From Virgibacillus salexigens (lineage in GTDB: Bacteria; Bacillota; Bacilli; Bacillales; Amphibacillaceae): DNA of 64,000 bases. The DNA lies in the NCBI RefSeq assembly GCF_014905415.1, contig NZ_BNEO01000001.1:248001-312000 (forward strand), read 5' to 3'. Both the position numbers and the translations under genes were made by a program. The notes under the pieces are model-generated. The model was not told the DNA's origin. It saw nothing but the letters and a program-made list of their open reading frames with translations, and did no database searches. Below, in pieces: positions 26,087-35,466 of the stretch (the first letter of the stretch is position 1; each line of letters starts with the position of its first letter).

Positions 26087-26448
26087 TTTAGTACCTCCTT
26101 TATTTCTCCCTCCTTTTTGTATATACCAGTTGTCGATGAAGAGGCAGGTTTCATACTGATACAAATCCATTTTTTCTATAATTTGTAAAAATAATATGAC
26201 TATATTCCTATTATCTCATATTCGTCAAGGTTTTGCTTTGTTAGCAATTTTGTCGATTTTGTATCGAATAACTATCGATATCCTGTTAAACATCGTCAAA
26301 CTATGTCAATATATGTTTCATTATCTAGAATCAAAAATAAGATTTTAGCGAAATTTGTTATTTATTATCATATGTGACAAATTTGTGAACTTTTTATTTA
26401 CATATGATGCCAAGAACAAATAAGTCGGCTTATTCTTTTTGTTTGTGG
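26087..26448. other. Intergenic stretch, no gene seen
   Basis: AT-rich gap upstream of the 74-aa gene. The left edge holds that gene's ribosome site; the right edge runs into the extended -10 promoter (TGGTATACT, 26446-26454) of the antisense RNA. I see no gene or notable repeat between. Confidence 0.4.
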
Positions 26449-26460
26449 TATACTATGGGT

Positions 26461-26595
26461 AGAAGGATGCATATACTAAAAAAGGACCACAGCGGCAACT
26501 GTGGTCGATGATAAGCGGTTCCTAAGGGATCGGCTATCCTGAAATAGGCCTCTCCGTTCATGCGTTAGTGTCGTCGTAAGGGAGGTCTATTTTTT
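26461..26595 (+). ncRNA. Predicted RNA antitoxin of a type I toxin-antitoxin pair
   Basis: Plus-strand RNA predicted from an extended -10 promoter (TG-G-TATACT, 26446-26454) to an intrinsic terminator: ATAGGCCTCTC (26544-26554) pairs with GGGAGGTCTAT (26580-26590, two G-U pairs), followed by a T run. It overlaps the 3' half of the toxin transcript on the other strand, including its last codons and 3' region. This convergent layout is that of txpA/RatA-type modules. The RNA ends are inferred from sequence only. Confidence 0.65.
26485..26506 (-). terminator. Terminator of the toxin mRNA
   Basis: GACCACAG (26485-26492) pairs with CTGTGGTC (26499-26506), loop CGGCAA. On the minus strand it is followed by CCTTTTTTT. 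The toxin message would run from about 26740 to 26478, giving a long structured 3' region complementary to the antisense RNA. Confidence 0.8.
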
Positions 26596-26682
26596 ATTGA
26601 TGATTCGAATGATTAGTGTCAAAAAAGCGACCAAAAAGGTGCCAAACGAAAACATCACCATAATCACTTCATAAATGTTCAA
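26587..26682 (-). CDS. Holin-like type I toxin peptide, 31 aa
   Basis: Very short membrane peptide: MNIYEVIMVMFSFGTFLVAF then LTLIIRIINKK. The -YE-x(2)-M-x-SFG-x-F-x(5)-L-x(2)-I pattern with a basic tail fits the putative holin-like toxin (Hol_Tox) family. Such peptides insert in the membrane when overproduced. It starts at TTG after a strong GGAGGGGGTGA site. A minus-strand extended -10 (TGGTATACT, 26755-26747) provides a promoter. The convergent antisense RNA is the predicted antitoxin. No prophage or plasmid genes surround it. Confidence 0.78.
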   Translation of the reverse strand: MNIYEVIMVMFSFGTFLVAFLTLIIRIINKK

Positions 26683-26752
26683 TTGGCTCACCCCCTCCTT
26701 ATCAATAGGGCTAGCCTTGTAATCCCAAAGAACATTATCTGTTAATAGTATA

Positions 26753-27032
26753 CCATAGATGAATGATTAAATACGTAAAAACAGAACATTTGTTTGGTTT
26801 CCTGGTAATTTTCTCTTTTTACTATACAAACAGGCCTTACTTACTGCTTGTATACTGCATTGTATGTCATTTTTTATGTACGATGTAATGCATTTGATGT
26901 GTTTTCTATGCAATTTGGTTATTGTTATCAGTAAATTTTATTGAAAATTGATTCATCTTCTAATAAAAACCTAATCATTTTCTATTGCGTCTTACTAGCT
27001 ATTAACTCATAACTTAGGAATTTAGACAATCT
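26753..27032. other. Intergenic stretch between toxin promoter and ltaS
   Basis: AT-rich gap of about 280 bases. The left edge is the toxin promoter region; the right edge meets the ltaS terminator. A loose inverted pair (TATACAAACAGG with CTTGTATACTG near 26824-26857) is visible; no gene is seen. Confidence 0.35.
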
Positions 27033-27065
27033 AAAAAGGGTGCAGCTCATGAGCTGCACCCTTTT
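27033..27065 (-). terminator. Terminator of ltaS
   Basis: A perfect palindrome: AAAAGGGTGCAGCTC (27034-27048) pairs with 27051-27065, and the minus strand continues into T. It begins one base after the ltaS stop codon. Confidence 0.9.
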
Positions 27066-27066
27066 C

Positions 27067-29058
27067 CTATTCTTCTTTTGTTTCTTGATCTTGATTTGGA
27101 TTCTCTTCATCAGGACCACCATAGAAATAATTATCTGTATCTACTGGCTCCCACTCTTCATTTGGTGTATAGAAGCGTAACAAGTCACCATATAAGACTT
27201 CATCCGACAGTTCTAGTTCTTTGACAACTTGATCTTCCATTTTCTTCATTTCTTCCGTAGGTTCCTTGATCACTTCTTTTGTCTCGTTATCATAATACTT
27301 CCCATCAACATAACTATATTCATCGGTCATAAAGTTACCATTACGGAAAGGAACAAATTCTTTATGATCCTCTGAGAACATATCTGTACCGAATTGGATA
27401 TAATCACTAGCGTCGATACCTAGAATATGAAGAAGTGTTGGCATAACATCGATTTGGCCGGTATATTCATGGTTAATTCCTTCACTTTCCACTCCAGGTA
27501 CTTTAATCATGAATGGAACACGTTGCAATTCAGCGTTTTTCAATGATGTAATTTCTTCGCCTGTTATTTCTTTCATCGCTCGATTATGGTTATCACTAAT
27601 TCCATAGTGGTCACCGTAGATCATGATAATCGAGTCTTCATAGAGACCTTTTTCTTTTAGATCATTAAAGAATTGCTCTAACGATTCATCTAAATAGCGT
27701 GCCGTTTGGAAATAACGGTCAACAGAACCATCCCCAGTTTCTGCAGGTTCAATAGATGCATCTTCTTCATCAATTAGATATGGATGATGATGCGTCAATG
27801 TCATCATGTGTGCATAGAAAGGTTGTTCCATATCTTCTAAATATGGCATGGATTGTTCGAAGAATGGTTTATCCTTCAAGCCATAGTTAATGACATTTTC
27901 TTCACTCATATCATAATAGTCTTCATGATAAAACTCATTAATACCTAAGTGTTTATAAACCTCATCCCGGTTCCAAAATGACTTCCCATCTCCATGGAAG
28001 ACAGAACTTGTATACCCTTGCTGCTGCTCAAGAATTGCTGGCAGTCCTTGGTACGTATTATTTCCTTTTGTTACAAACGCTGATCCTTGTGGTAAACCAT
28101 ATAGTGACGTATCGGTTATTAATTCAGCATCAGCTGTCTTTCCTTGCTCTGTTTGATGGAAGAAGTTATCAAAATACGTAAAGCCTTTTTCTTGATCATG
28201 TACTAGATCATTCAGAAATGGCGTTACTTCTTCGCCATTCAATTTATAGTCAATTAGGAATGACTGGAATGACTCTAAGTGAATCTTGATAATATTTTTC
28301 CCTTCTCCTTTACCAAAGTATTTCTCATTTGGTTCTGCATATTTTGCATCGGTATATTCTTCTACTTTGGTAATGTCATTGCTATCAGCTAATACACGTC
28401 TTGTTGACGTCTTAGCACTTTGAATAGCATCATAGATTGTAAAGTTAAACGCACCTAAATATTTTACTAGATAGTTTCTATCAAATGTACGTTCTAATAA
28501 TTGTGGACGATCAGCTTCAGCTAATCCTAGATTAATAGTAAATACTAATACCCCTGTTGCTAATACCATAAAAGGCTTACGCAACTGCATACGGCTAACG
28601 GTCCAGCTTTTACGTACGAACGTAAACAATACAATAAGGAATAAAATGTCTACTGCGTAAAGCAAGTCATGCATTTGTGCTAGATCGGCTATACTTCCAC
28701 CAATACTTCCAAAGTTATCCGTCTGCATCATGGTCGGAATTGTAATAAAGTCACTGTTGAAACGGTAGAAGACGACATTAGCATATAGTATAAAGGTTAA
28801 AATGGTATCAACAATGATGATCCAAATACCAGCTCTTCTACCTTTCGCAAATAATGCTAGTCCGAGAAAAATTAATCCAGAACTAAGAGGGTTTAAGAAT
28901 AATAGAAATTCTTGCATCGCCCCACTTACACCCAGACTAAATTCCGTTTTATATATTGCATATGTTTTTATCCAGAAAAGCACTAGTGCAACCGCGAAGA
29001 AGCCCATTTTGGTTGATAAAAATTTCTTCACTTTTTTCACCTCGAATTTAAAACTCAT
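27067..29058 (-). CDS. ltaS: Lipoteichoic acid synthase (LtaS type)
   Basis: Polymerises glycerol-phosphate from phosphatidylglycerol onto the glycolipid anchor, outside the membrane. The 663 residues have five N-terminal membrane helices (about 18-205) and an extracellular sulfatase-like domain. The catalytic Thr is in QGKTADAELITDTSLY near residue 298; metal ligands are in KIHLESFQS near 257 and MIYGDHYGIS near 475. The C-terminus is acidic. Length and layout fit YflE/YfnI. It is a single gene with its own terminator. Confidence 0.94.
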   Translation of the reverse strand: MSFKFEVKKVKKFLSTKMGFFAVALVLFWIKTYAIYKTEFSLGVSGAMQEFLLFLNPLSSGLIFLGLALFAKGRRAGIWIIIVDTILTFILYANVVFYRFNSDFITIPTMMQTDNFGSIGGSIADLAQMHDLLYAVDILFLIVLFTFVRKSWTVSRMQLRKPFMVLATGVLVFTINLGLAEADRPQLLERTFDRNYLVKYLGAFNFTIYDAIQSAKTSTRRVLADSNDITKVEEYTDAKYAEPNEKYFGKGEGKNIIKIHLESFQSFLIDYKLNGEEVTPFLNDLVHDQEKGFTYFDNFFHQTEQGKTADAELITDTSLYGLPQGSAFVTKGNNTYQGLPAILEQQQGYTSSVFHGDGKSFWNRDEVYKHLGINEFYHEDYYDMSEENVINYGLKDKPFFEQSMPYLEDMEQPFYAHMMTLTHHHPYLIDEEDASIEPAETGDGSVDRYFQTARYLDESLEQFFNDLKEKGLYEDSIIMIYGDHYGISDNHNRAMKEITGEEITSLKNAELQRVPFMIKVPGVESEGINHEYTGQIDVMPTLLHILGIDASDYIQFGTDMFSEDHKEFVPFRNGNFMTDEYSYVDGKYYDNETKEVIKEPTEEMKKMEDQVVKELELSDEVLYGDLLRFYTPNEEWEPVDTDNYFYGGPDEENPNQDQETKEE

Positions 29059-29238
29059 TTAGTTAGTCATTATCTTTTTTATACCCTGTTCATTTACCTT
29101 TTAATCCATAAATTTTTCTAATAACGATTTTTAATTATAACTCAATCTAAAGATTTGGTCAAAGTTTTTTAAGGTTGTTTTCTTGACAAGTTTTGGTGTT
29201 TTTTGTCGATCATTACTCTCCCAAGGACTGCAATCAAA

Positions 29239-29265
29239 AAAATCATGGATTTTTACCATGATTTT
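29239..29265 (-). terminator. Terminator of motA-motB-receptor unit
   Basis: AAAATCATGG (29239-29248) pairs with CCATGATTTT (29256-29265), and the minus strand continues with several T. It lies about 60 bases after the chemoreceptor stop codon. Confidence 0.8.
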
Positions 29266-29324
29266 CTTGTTCATTATATACCTAAGTTAGTCAAAAGATG
29301 TATTACAATATGTTTAATAGCCTG

Positions 29325-31019
29325 TTACAGGTTAAACCGTTTCATTAATTCATTTAGTTCATCTGCCAAACTAGCAAGCTGTTCTGCATTTGCAGTTACT
29401 TCCTGCATGGAACTACTTGTTTGTTGTGTAGAGGCAGACGTTTGTTCAACACCTGCAGCTGATTCTTCCGATATCGCTGCAATTTCTCCGATAGATCCAT
29501 TCATATCCTTACTTTTAGTAGAAATACGGGCTAAATGATTTTTCACAGTAGAAATACTGGCTGTCATTGTTTTTACAGAGGAATGGATAGAATGGAAGGT
29601 TTCCCCGGTTGTTTCCATTTGTTTTGTTCCTTCTTGTACTTCACTATACCCTTCCCGTAGAGATGTAGCAACTTGATTCGTTTCTGACTGAATGTTACCA
29701 ACCACATTGGTAATATCTTGCAAAGAGGAAGAAACCTGTTCAGCCAATTTCCTTACTTCGTCTGCTACAACGGAAAAACCTTTTCCATGCTCTCCTGCCC
29801 TTGCAGCTTCAATCGCTGCATTTAGAGCAAGTAAATTCGTTTGTTCAGCAATCTCGCTAATAACCGTTACTAAATGAGAGATTTGTTGCGATTGACTATC
29901 TAAACCTTGTACACGTCTAACAGCAGTCTGTACCAATTGATCAATTGTCTTCATTTGTTGTTTAGTTGTAGTCATCACCTTTTGACCACCTTCTGCCTGT
30001 TGAAGGATATCCATCGAAGCAGATTCAATTGATTCGCTTTTCGTATTGACCTCTTGAATACTTGTATTAAATTCGTTCATAACTCCCGCAAGATCTCCTG
30101 CATGGCTAGCTTGCGATTCCGAACCAGTTGCTAATTCCTGCATGGTCTCGGCGACTTGTTCTGTCCCTTGTTGTACTTCATTAGCAGCTTGTTTTAGAGC
30201 ATCGCTCTGTTCATTTACTGTATCTGATACACGTTTAACACGATGTAACAAATCCTGAAGGTTTTCATTCATCGTATTCGTTGCAATCATCAATTGGCCA
30301 AGTTCGTCTTTTGATTTTGTTTCCAGCGGTTCATGATGAAGGTCTCCAGCAGCAATTAGATTCATTCGTTCCTTTAAATGCTGCAATGGTCGGGTAATGG
30401 TTCTTGAAGTTAAATACGCAATCACAATTCCTAATACTGCAACCGCAATGGAAACAATTCCTCCAATCATAACTGTCTGGTCACCTGATTGTATAATTGT
30501 TTCCCCCACCTCATTGATCTTTGTCTCTTTTGCTTTCGCTAAATCACTAAAACCTTGAATTAATTCATTAGCTATTGGCTGCACTTCATTTGTCATAATT
30601 AATCGTGCTTGATCTTCATTTCCATTATCGTATTGTTTAAATACTTCATCGGTGAGGTGCCCCCACTCAATCTTCTTATCTATTAGAGCTTTTGCTTGCT
30701 CTGAATCACTGTTTTCTAAGACAAAATTCTCTAATTCCATTGTTGCTTCTAACGTATCATTAAATTCCTGCTTATATTTTTCTTCTCCATATAATAAGTA
30801 TCCACGAATAAGACTTGTACGTTCTGCCATATTAATCGCAAGCTGTTCATCAGCAACTAACACTGGCAATTCTTCTTTAATAATTTCATGAGTATCTTGG
30901 TTATTGTTATTGATTACAATATAATTGGTCACTCCCAATACGAAAACAAATAAAGTAATAACGGAAAATGCCACAAATAACTTCGTCTGTAAATGTTTAA
31001 ATTGAAATAAGCTCTTCAC
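29325..31019 (-). CDS. Methyl-accepting chemotaxis protein
   Basis: Transmembrane chemoreceptor of 564 residues: helix 1 (about 12-33), an extracytoplasmic four-helix-bundle sensor (35-185), helix 2 (about 185-208), a HAMP domain ([21 protein letters not shown]), then the signalling coiled coil with the hairpin tip [21 protein letters not shown] near residue 395. The ligand is unknown. It follows motB by 21 bases, so motility motor and receptor probably share a transcript. Confidence 0.93.
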   Translation of the reverse strand: MKSLFQFKHLQTKLFVAFSVITLFVFVLGVTNYIVINNNNQDTHEIIKEELPVLVADEQLAINMAERTSLIRGYLLYGEEKYKQEFNDTLEATMELENFVLENSDSEQAKALIDKKIEWGHLTDEVFKQYDNGNEDQARLIMTNEVQPIANELIQGFSDLAKAKETKINEVGETIIQSGDQTVMIGGIVSIAVAVLGIVIAYLTSRTITRPLQHLKERMNLIAAGDLHHEPLETKSKDELGQLMIATNTMNENLQDLLHRVKRVSDTVNEQSDALKQAANEVQQGTEQVAETMQELATGSESQASHAGDLAGVMNEFNTSIQEVNTKSESIESASMDILQQAEGGQKVMTTTKQQMKTIDQLVQTAVRRVQGLDSQSQQISHLVTVISEIAEQTNLLALNAAIEAARAGEHGKGFSVVADEVRKLAEQVSSSLQDITNVVGNIQSETNQVATSLREGYSEVQEGTKQMETTGETFHSIHSSVKTMTASISTVKNHLARISTKSKDMNGSIGEIAAISEESAAGVEQTSASTQQTSSSMQEVTANAEQLASLADELNELMKRFNL

Positions 31020-31040
31020 TCTACTTCCCCCTTATGTCTA

Positions 31041-31808
31041 TTACCTTGTTGATTCATTTTGACTTCCTGTATTAATTTCATAATTCGGTAAGATAAGAAC
31101 CTCAACTCTACGATTTTTTGCCCGATTTTCGATCGTTGTATTTGGTACAGTAGGTTGGTGTTCTCCAAACCCTTTTGCACTGAATCGCGTTGGATCTAAT
31201 TTTTCATTCGTTAATAATAAATGCATAAAATTAACCGCTCTTGTTACACTTAATTCCCAATTTGATGTGAATTCTGCATATTTGATTGGTTTATTATCCG
31301 TATGGCCACTTATGACAATTTGATGAGGTGGGTCCGTATAAAGAAATTCAGACAATTCCTTGGCAATTTCCTCCCCATTCGCTGTCACTTCTGCACTTCC
31401 AGAATCGAATGTGACATCATTTAAAATGGTAATCAGCAGGCCTTCATCTGTTAATTGGGTAGCTAACATGGCATCTAAATTTTTTTCTTCTATATACTGG
31501 TTCATCTGCTTTTGTAGTGTTTGTAATTCATGTAGCTCTTGTTCATTGGCACTCTGTTCCGTTTGTTTATCCTCTTCTTGTTCTTCATTCGGTAATTCTA
31601 TTGCCTTATTACTCTCTTCAAGTATCGATTGGCCGCCAGAAAATTCATTTTGAAACACCCGAGATAATTCTCGGTATTTTTGCGAGTCGACTTCACTCAT
31701 CGCAAATAACACAATAAATAATGCTAATAGTAACGTTAGTAAATCAGAATAAGGAAGTAACCATGACTCATCGATATGATGCGAATTTTTCTTTTTATTT
31801 CTACGCAT
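31041..31808 (-). CDS. motB: MotB flagellar stator protein
   Basis: Peptidoglycan-binding stator subunit. The 255 residues start with a basic tail, then one membrane helix with the proton/ion-binding Asp (LLPYSDLLTLLLALFIVLFA, Asp 22), and a C-terminal OmpA-like domain with ISGHTDNKPIK and NRRVEVLILP. The Val in FIVLFA is the residue linked to H+ rather than Na+ coupling in Bacillus MotB studies, so H+ coupling is the weak prediction. The gene overlaps motA by eight bases. Confidence 0.95.
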   Translation of the reverse strand: MRRNKKKNSHHIDESWLLPYSDLLTLLLALFIVLFAMSEVDSQKYRELSRVFQNEFSGGQSILEESNKAIELPNEEQEEDKQTEQSANEQELHELQTLQKQMNQYIEEKNLDAMLATQLTDEGLLITILNDVTFDSGSAEVTANGEEIAKELSEFLYTDPPHQIVISGHTDNKPIKYAEFTSNWELSVTRAVNFMHLLLTNEKLDPTRFSAKGFGEHQPTVPNTTIENRAKNRRVEVLILPNYEINTGSQNESTR

Positions 31809-32586
31809 CAGCCTCCTCCCCTTGTAAGGTAATAAACGCTTTCGTGGATAAATACGATCCTAGCTTGTCTCTTACTACTAATGCTGAATCACCTACAGTA
31901 ATGGAAAGCATCCCTTCTAACATAATTTCTTTCACTTGAATTTCTTTCCTCGACTTTTCACGGAGCTTATTAGCGAAGGGATGCCACAAAACATATCCAG
32001 TGAAAATACCTAACAATGTTGCGATAAAAGCTGCCGAAATAGCATGACCTAGCACGTCCATATCCTGCATATCTCCAAGTGCAGCAATTAAACCAATAAC
32101 AGCACCTAGTACTCCTAATGTTGGTGCATACGTTCCAGCCTGGGAAAACACGGCAATTCCTTCTTGATGTCTATTTTCAATCGCATTCATTTTTTCGATC
32201 ATAACTTCACGAATAAACTCTGGAGATTGGCCATCTACCACAAACTGTAAACCGGATTTTAAAAACGGATCGTCTACTTCCTGCAGTTGTTTTTCTAGTG
32301 ACAGGATCCCCTCTTTTCGTGTTTGATCAGCTAAATCAGTAAACATCAAGACAACGTCCTTGGGATCATCATGCTGATCATTAGAAAAAATGATCTTAAA
32401 TAAAGATGGTACTTTTTTTATCGTACTCAACGGAAATGCAATACAGACTGATGCTGCCGTCCCGACAAGAATAATTAGAATGGCTGCGGGGTTCACAAGA
32501 GCTCCAATATGTACTCCTTTTAATACCATTCCTACTCCTACCGCAATAATTCCTAAGATAATACCTATAACTGATGTCTTATCCAA
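31801..32586 (-). CDS. motA: MotA flagellar stator protein
   Basis: Stator subunit that with MotB drives flagellar rotation. The 261 residues have four membrane helices: two near the N-terminus (IGIILGIIAVGVGMVL and ILIILVGTAASVCIAF), a large cytoplasmic loop, and two more with GTYAPTLGVLGAVIGLIAAL and AISAAFIATLLGIFTGYVLW. It starts at TTG after GAGGAGGTAG. Mot family members MotP can look similar; the partner sequence favours MotA. Confidence 0.95.
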   Translation of the reverse strand: MDKTSVIGIILGIIAVGVGMVLKGVHIGALVNPAAILIILVGTAASVCIAFPLSTIKKVPSLFKIIFSNDQHDDPKDVVLMFTDLADQTRKEGILSLEKQLQEVDDPFLKSGLQFVVDGQSPEFIREVMIEKMNAIENRHQEGIAVFSQAGTYAPTLGVLGAVIGLIAALGDMQDMDVLGHAISAAFIATLLGIFTGYVLWHPFANKLREKSRKEIQVKEIMLEGMLSITVGDSALVVRDKLGSYLSTKAFITLQGEEADA

Positions 32587-33010
32587 TGTGCTACCTCCTC
32601 GTTTTCATAAATCAATGGCTGCTCCATAACGATAACTTCAGACAAAAAACGATCGTAGTGAACCGTTTCACTTTTCACGGATTGTTTAGCTAAATATTGT
32701 ACCAGCCTTTAAATAAACCCCTTATGCTCTCAACTTTACACGCAACAAACGGATGAAAATTGTTGTTGGCACCATTGTAATCCTTTTGTTTAAAAGTTAA
32801 CTTGTTACCTATCCTTGTTATCGGCTCTTATTACAAAAGGTAAAGAATAAATTGGTAATCGTTGTTATTTTTTATTGAGACTTTTATCCTATTTATGTAT
32901 ATTTTGTGTACAAAGTCCCACTCCCTTTCAACAACCAGCCTTTCCATCCGATACAAATGGAGAAACAGTGTAACTGGAAGTTTAAAAATTGATAAGGAGT
33001 GAATAGATAA
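32587..33010. other. Divergent promoter region between motA and yfmS
   Basis: A 424-base gap. On the minus strand GCCGATAA (32825-32818) matches the sigma-D -10 consensus GCCGATAT at seven of eight positions, about 235 bases before motA, but no good TAAA -35 is correctly spaced. A TCCGATAC on the plus strand (32948-32955) is a weaker candidate before yfmS. No gene is seen. Confidence 0.35.
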
Positions 33011-33874
33011 ATGGTAGTGTCAACAAATGAAGAATTAGATGTACATCCATTATTACAAGCATTTGTAACGGTGGGCCCGTTTCTTCAGGAATTAATTAAT
33101 GATGATATAACGATTGGCATTTATGATACAGAGAAATTAGTAATTAATTTTCCAGCGAAGACATTTTCTCTAAAAGTAACACCTGGTGACCCATTAATGG
33201 ACGGAGATATTGTTACAAACGCTATTCGCCAGAATCAAAATCAAGCAGCGATTGTTCCTGCTGAGTTATTTGGAGTGAATTTAATCGCTCGTGCTGTCCC
33301 GCTGCATGACCAATCAGGGAATGTTATTGGAGGAATTGGAGTTGGGTTGAGTGTACAAAAAGCGAATCAACTGTCCGAAGTAGCTTCCAACTTATCCATG
33401 GTATTTGATGAAGTGACCAATACGATTCAAGATATGGCGGAATCAATTACCGGCTTAGCTAGTAATATGTCGTTTGTTTCTGAAAAAGCGACCGAAGTGA
33501 CAAATCGGGTAGAAAATATCGAAAAGGTGTCTAATGTCGTAAAGGGCATTGCAGACCAAAGTAATTTATTAGGTTTAAATGCAGCAATTGAATCAGCACG
33601 AGCTGGTGAACACGGAAGGGGATTTACCGTTGTTGCTGATGAAATACGAAAAATGGCAGCAAGCTCCAAGGAACAAGCCTCAGAAATTCATGCAATTACC
33701 GACGATATTAAAGGAGTAATCTCGAATTTGGATTCGTATATACAAGATGCGAACTTAGAATCAGATAGCCAGTCAGCGGCAATTGAAGAGCTTACTGCAA
33801 CCATGCAGGAAATTAATAGTAATATTCATACATTAGCTCAACTTGCAAAAGAAAATCTCGAATTAAAAAACTAA
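33011..33874 (+). CDS. yfmS: YfmS-like soluble chemoreceptor
   Basis: Cytoplasmic chemoreceptor of 287 residues without membrane helices. The N-terminal 120 residues form a sensory domain ending [13 protein letters not shown]; the rest is a short signalling coiled coil with tip [20 protein letters not shown] near residue 190 and a second half [17 protein letters not shown]. Length and layout match B. subtilis YfmS, and the next gene is a YfmT-type dehydrogenase as in B. subtilis. The ATG follows AAGGAG. Confidence 0.88.
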   Translation: MVVSTNEELDVHPLLQAFVTVGPFLQELINDDITIGIYDTEKLVINFPAKTFSLKVTPGDPLMDGDIVTNAIRQNQNQAAIVPAELFGVNLIARAVPLHDQSGNVIGGIGVGLSVQKANQLSEVASNLSMVFDEVTNTIQDMAESITGLASNMSFVSEKATEVTNRVENIEKVSNVVKGIADQSNLLGLNAAIESARAGEHGRGFTVVADEIRKMAASSKEQASEIHAITDDIKGVISNLDSYIQDANLESDSQSAAIEELTATMQEINSNIHTLAQLAKENLELKN

Positions 33875-33889
33875 CTAGGAGAGATACCT

Positions 33890-35347
33890 ATGAATTTCAA
33901 TGAATTAAGTAGTCAATACATTAACGGAGAATGGCGCGAGGGTACTGCTTCAACAAAGATGGAAAATACGAACCCTTATAATGGCGAACCTATTGCAACT
34001 TATCAAGCTGCTAGTATCAATGATTTGGATCAAGCCTATCAAGCATCTGCCAAAGTCCAGAAAATCTGGGCCAAAGCAAATCCAGTAGTTCAACGTGAAG
34101 TATTTGAAAAAGCCGTCACGTATATCGAACAAAACCATGAAGCAATTGTTGCAATTATTATCGAAGAAATTGGTGGAACTAGATTAAAGGCTGAATTTGA
34201 AATCGGACTAGTAATAAATATTATTAAAGAAGCTTCCACCTTTCCATTCCGTATGGATGGAAAAATACTCCCATCACCTATTGATGATAAAGAAAATCGT
34301 GTATACCGAATTCCTGTAGGTGTTGTAGGAGTTATCAGTCCATTTAATTTTCCGTTCTTCTTGTCCATGAAATCAGTTGCTACTGCATTAGCTGCTGGGA
34401 ATGGCGTTGTCCTAAAACCTCATGAACATACACCAATTACAGGTGGAACGATGATTGCAAAAATTTTTGAACAAGCTGGGCTGCCAAAAGGGCTATTAAA
34501 TGTCATTACGACAGAAATTGTTGAAATTGGTGATCAATTTGTCGAGCATCCTATTCCACGTGCTATTTCCTTCACTGGTTCTACCAAAGTTGGAAAACAT
34601 ATTGGCGCAGTCGCTGGAAAACATTTGAAAGAAACCCATTTAGAATTAGGAGGAAACAGCGCCCTTGTCGTGCTTGATGATGCTGATGTTGATCTTGCAG
34701 TAAGTGCTGCCGTGTTCAGTCGCTTCACCCATCAGGGTCAAATTTGTATGTCTGCAAATCGTTTAATTGTCCACGAGAATGTTTATGATGAATTTGTAGA
34801 AAAATACGCAGCGAAAGTAAAAACGTTAACCTGTGGTAACCCGAATGATCCAACGACTATTATTGGACCTCTGATTAATGAGCAACAAGTGAACGCAACG
34901 GTCGCTTTGGTTGAAAAAGGAATTAAAGAAGGTGCTACTCCTCTTGTTAAAGGAAACGTGGAAGGGAATATCGTTGAACCTGTTGTCTTTACCGATGTGA
35001 CACCAGAAATGGCAATAGCGAATGAAGAACTATTCGCGCCCGTAGTATCCATTTTAAAAGTTTCGAGTGATAAAGAAGTAATTGCTTATGCGAATAATAG
35101 TGACTATGGCTTGAGTGGAGCAATTCATACGAGCAATGTGGAACGTGGTGCTGAACTTGCTAAGCAAATGGACACTGGTATGATCCATATTAATGACGGA
35201 ACCATTAATGACGAACCAAATGTTGCATTTGGCGGGGTGAAAAATTCTGGACTTGGTCGTTTAAATGGTGACTGGAGTTTAGATGCTTTTACAACATATA
35301 AGTGGATTAGTATCCAACATAAAGCACGACAATATCCATATAGTTAA
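33890..35347 (+). CDS. yfmT: Vanillin-type aldehyde dehydrogenase (YfmT)
   Basis: Aldehyde dehydrogenase of 485 residues, 15 bases after yfmS. It has ISPFNFPFFLSMKSVATALA, the general base in HLELGGNSALVVLDDAD, the catalytic Cys in HQGQICMSANRLIV near residue 285 and NEELFAPVVSI near 381. The synteny with yfmS supports YfmT, described in B. subtilis as a vanillin dehydrogenase; activity on aromatic aldehydes here is inference. A bidirectional terminator follows. Confidence 0.88.
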   Translation: MNFNELSSQYINGEWREGTASTKMENTNPYNGEPIATYQAASINDLDQAYQASAKVQKIWAKANPVVQREVFEKAVTYIEQNHEAIVAIIIEEIGGTRLKAEFEIGLVINIIKEASTFPFRMDGKILPSPIDDKENRVYRIPVGVVGVISPFNFPFFLSMKSVATALAAGNGVVLKPHEHTPITGGTMIAKIFEQAGLPKGLLNVITTEIVEIGDQFVEHPIPRAISFTGSTKVGKHIGAVAGKHLKETHLELGGNSALVVLDDADVDLAVSAAVFSRFTHQGQICMSANRLIVHENVYDEFVEKYAAKVKTLTCGNPNDPTTIIGPLINEQQVNATVALVEKGIKEGATPLVKGNVEGNIVEPVVFTDVTPEMAIANEELFAPVVSILKVSSDKEVIAYANNSDYGLSGAIHTSNVERGAELAKQMDTGMIHINDGTINDEPNVAFGGVKNSGLGRLNGDWSLDAFTTYKWISIQHKARQYPYS

Positions 35348-35414
35348 TTTTAGATGAAACAACCACTTGAGAATGCCGGTTTTTGAATAAGAATATATTA
35401 GAATTACTATTCAT

Positions 35415-35455
35415 CTAAAAATCTTTCTAAGCTTTTCGCTTAGAAAGATTTTTAG
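35415..35455. terminator. Bidirectional terminator
   Basis: An 18-base-pair perfect stem (35415-35432 with 35438-35455), loop TTTTC, with A and T runs within the arms. It serves the convergent yfmT and tandem ATP-grasp genes. Confidence 0.9.
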
Positions 35456-35466
35456 TTATCCAGCAT

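Noticed and set aside
26727-26733. AAAGAAC, an exact SinR heptamer, in the toxin leader
   Set aside because: A single heptamer is expected by chance many times in 64 kb of AT-rich DNA; no second copy nearby.
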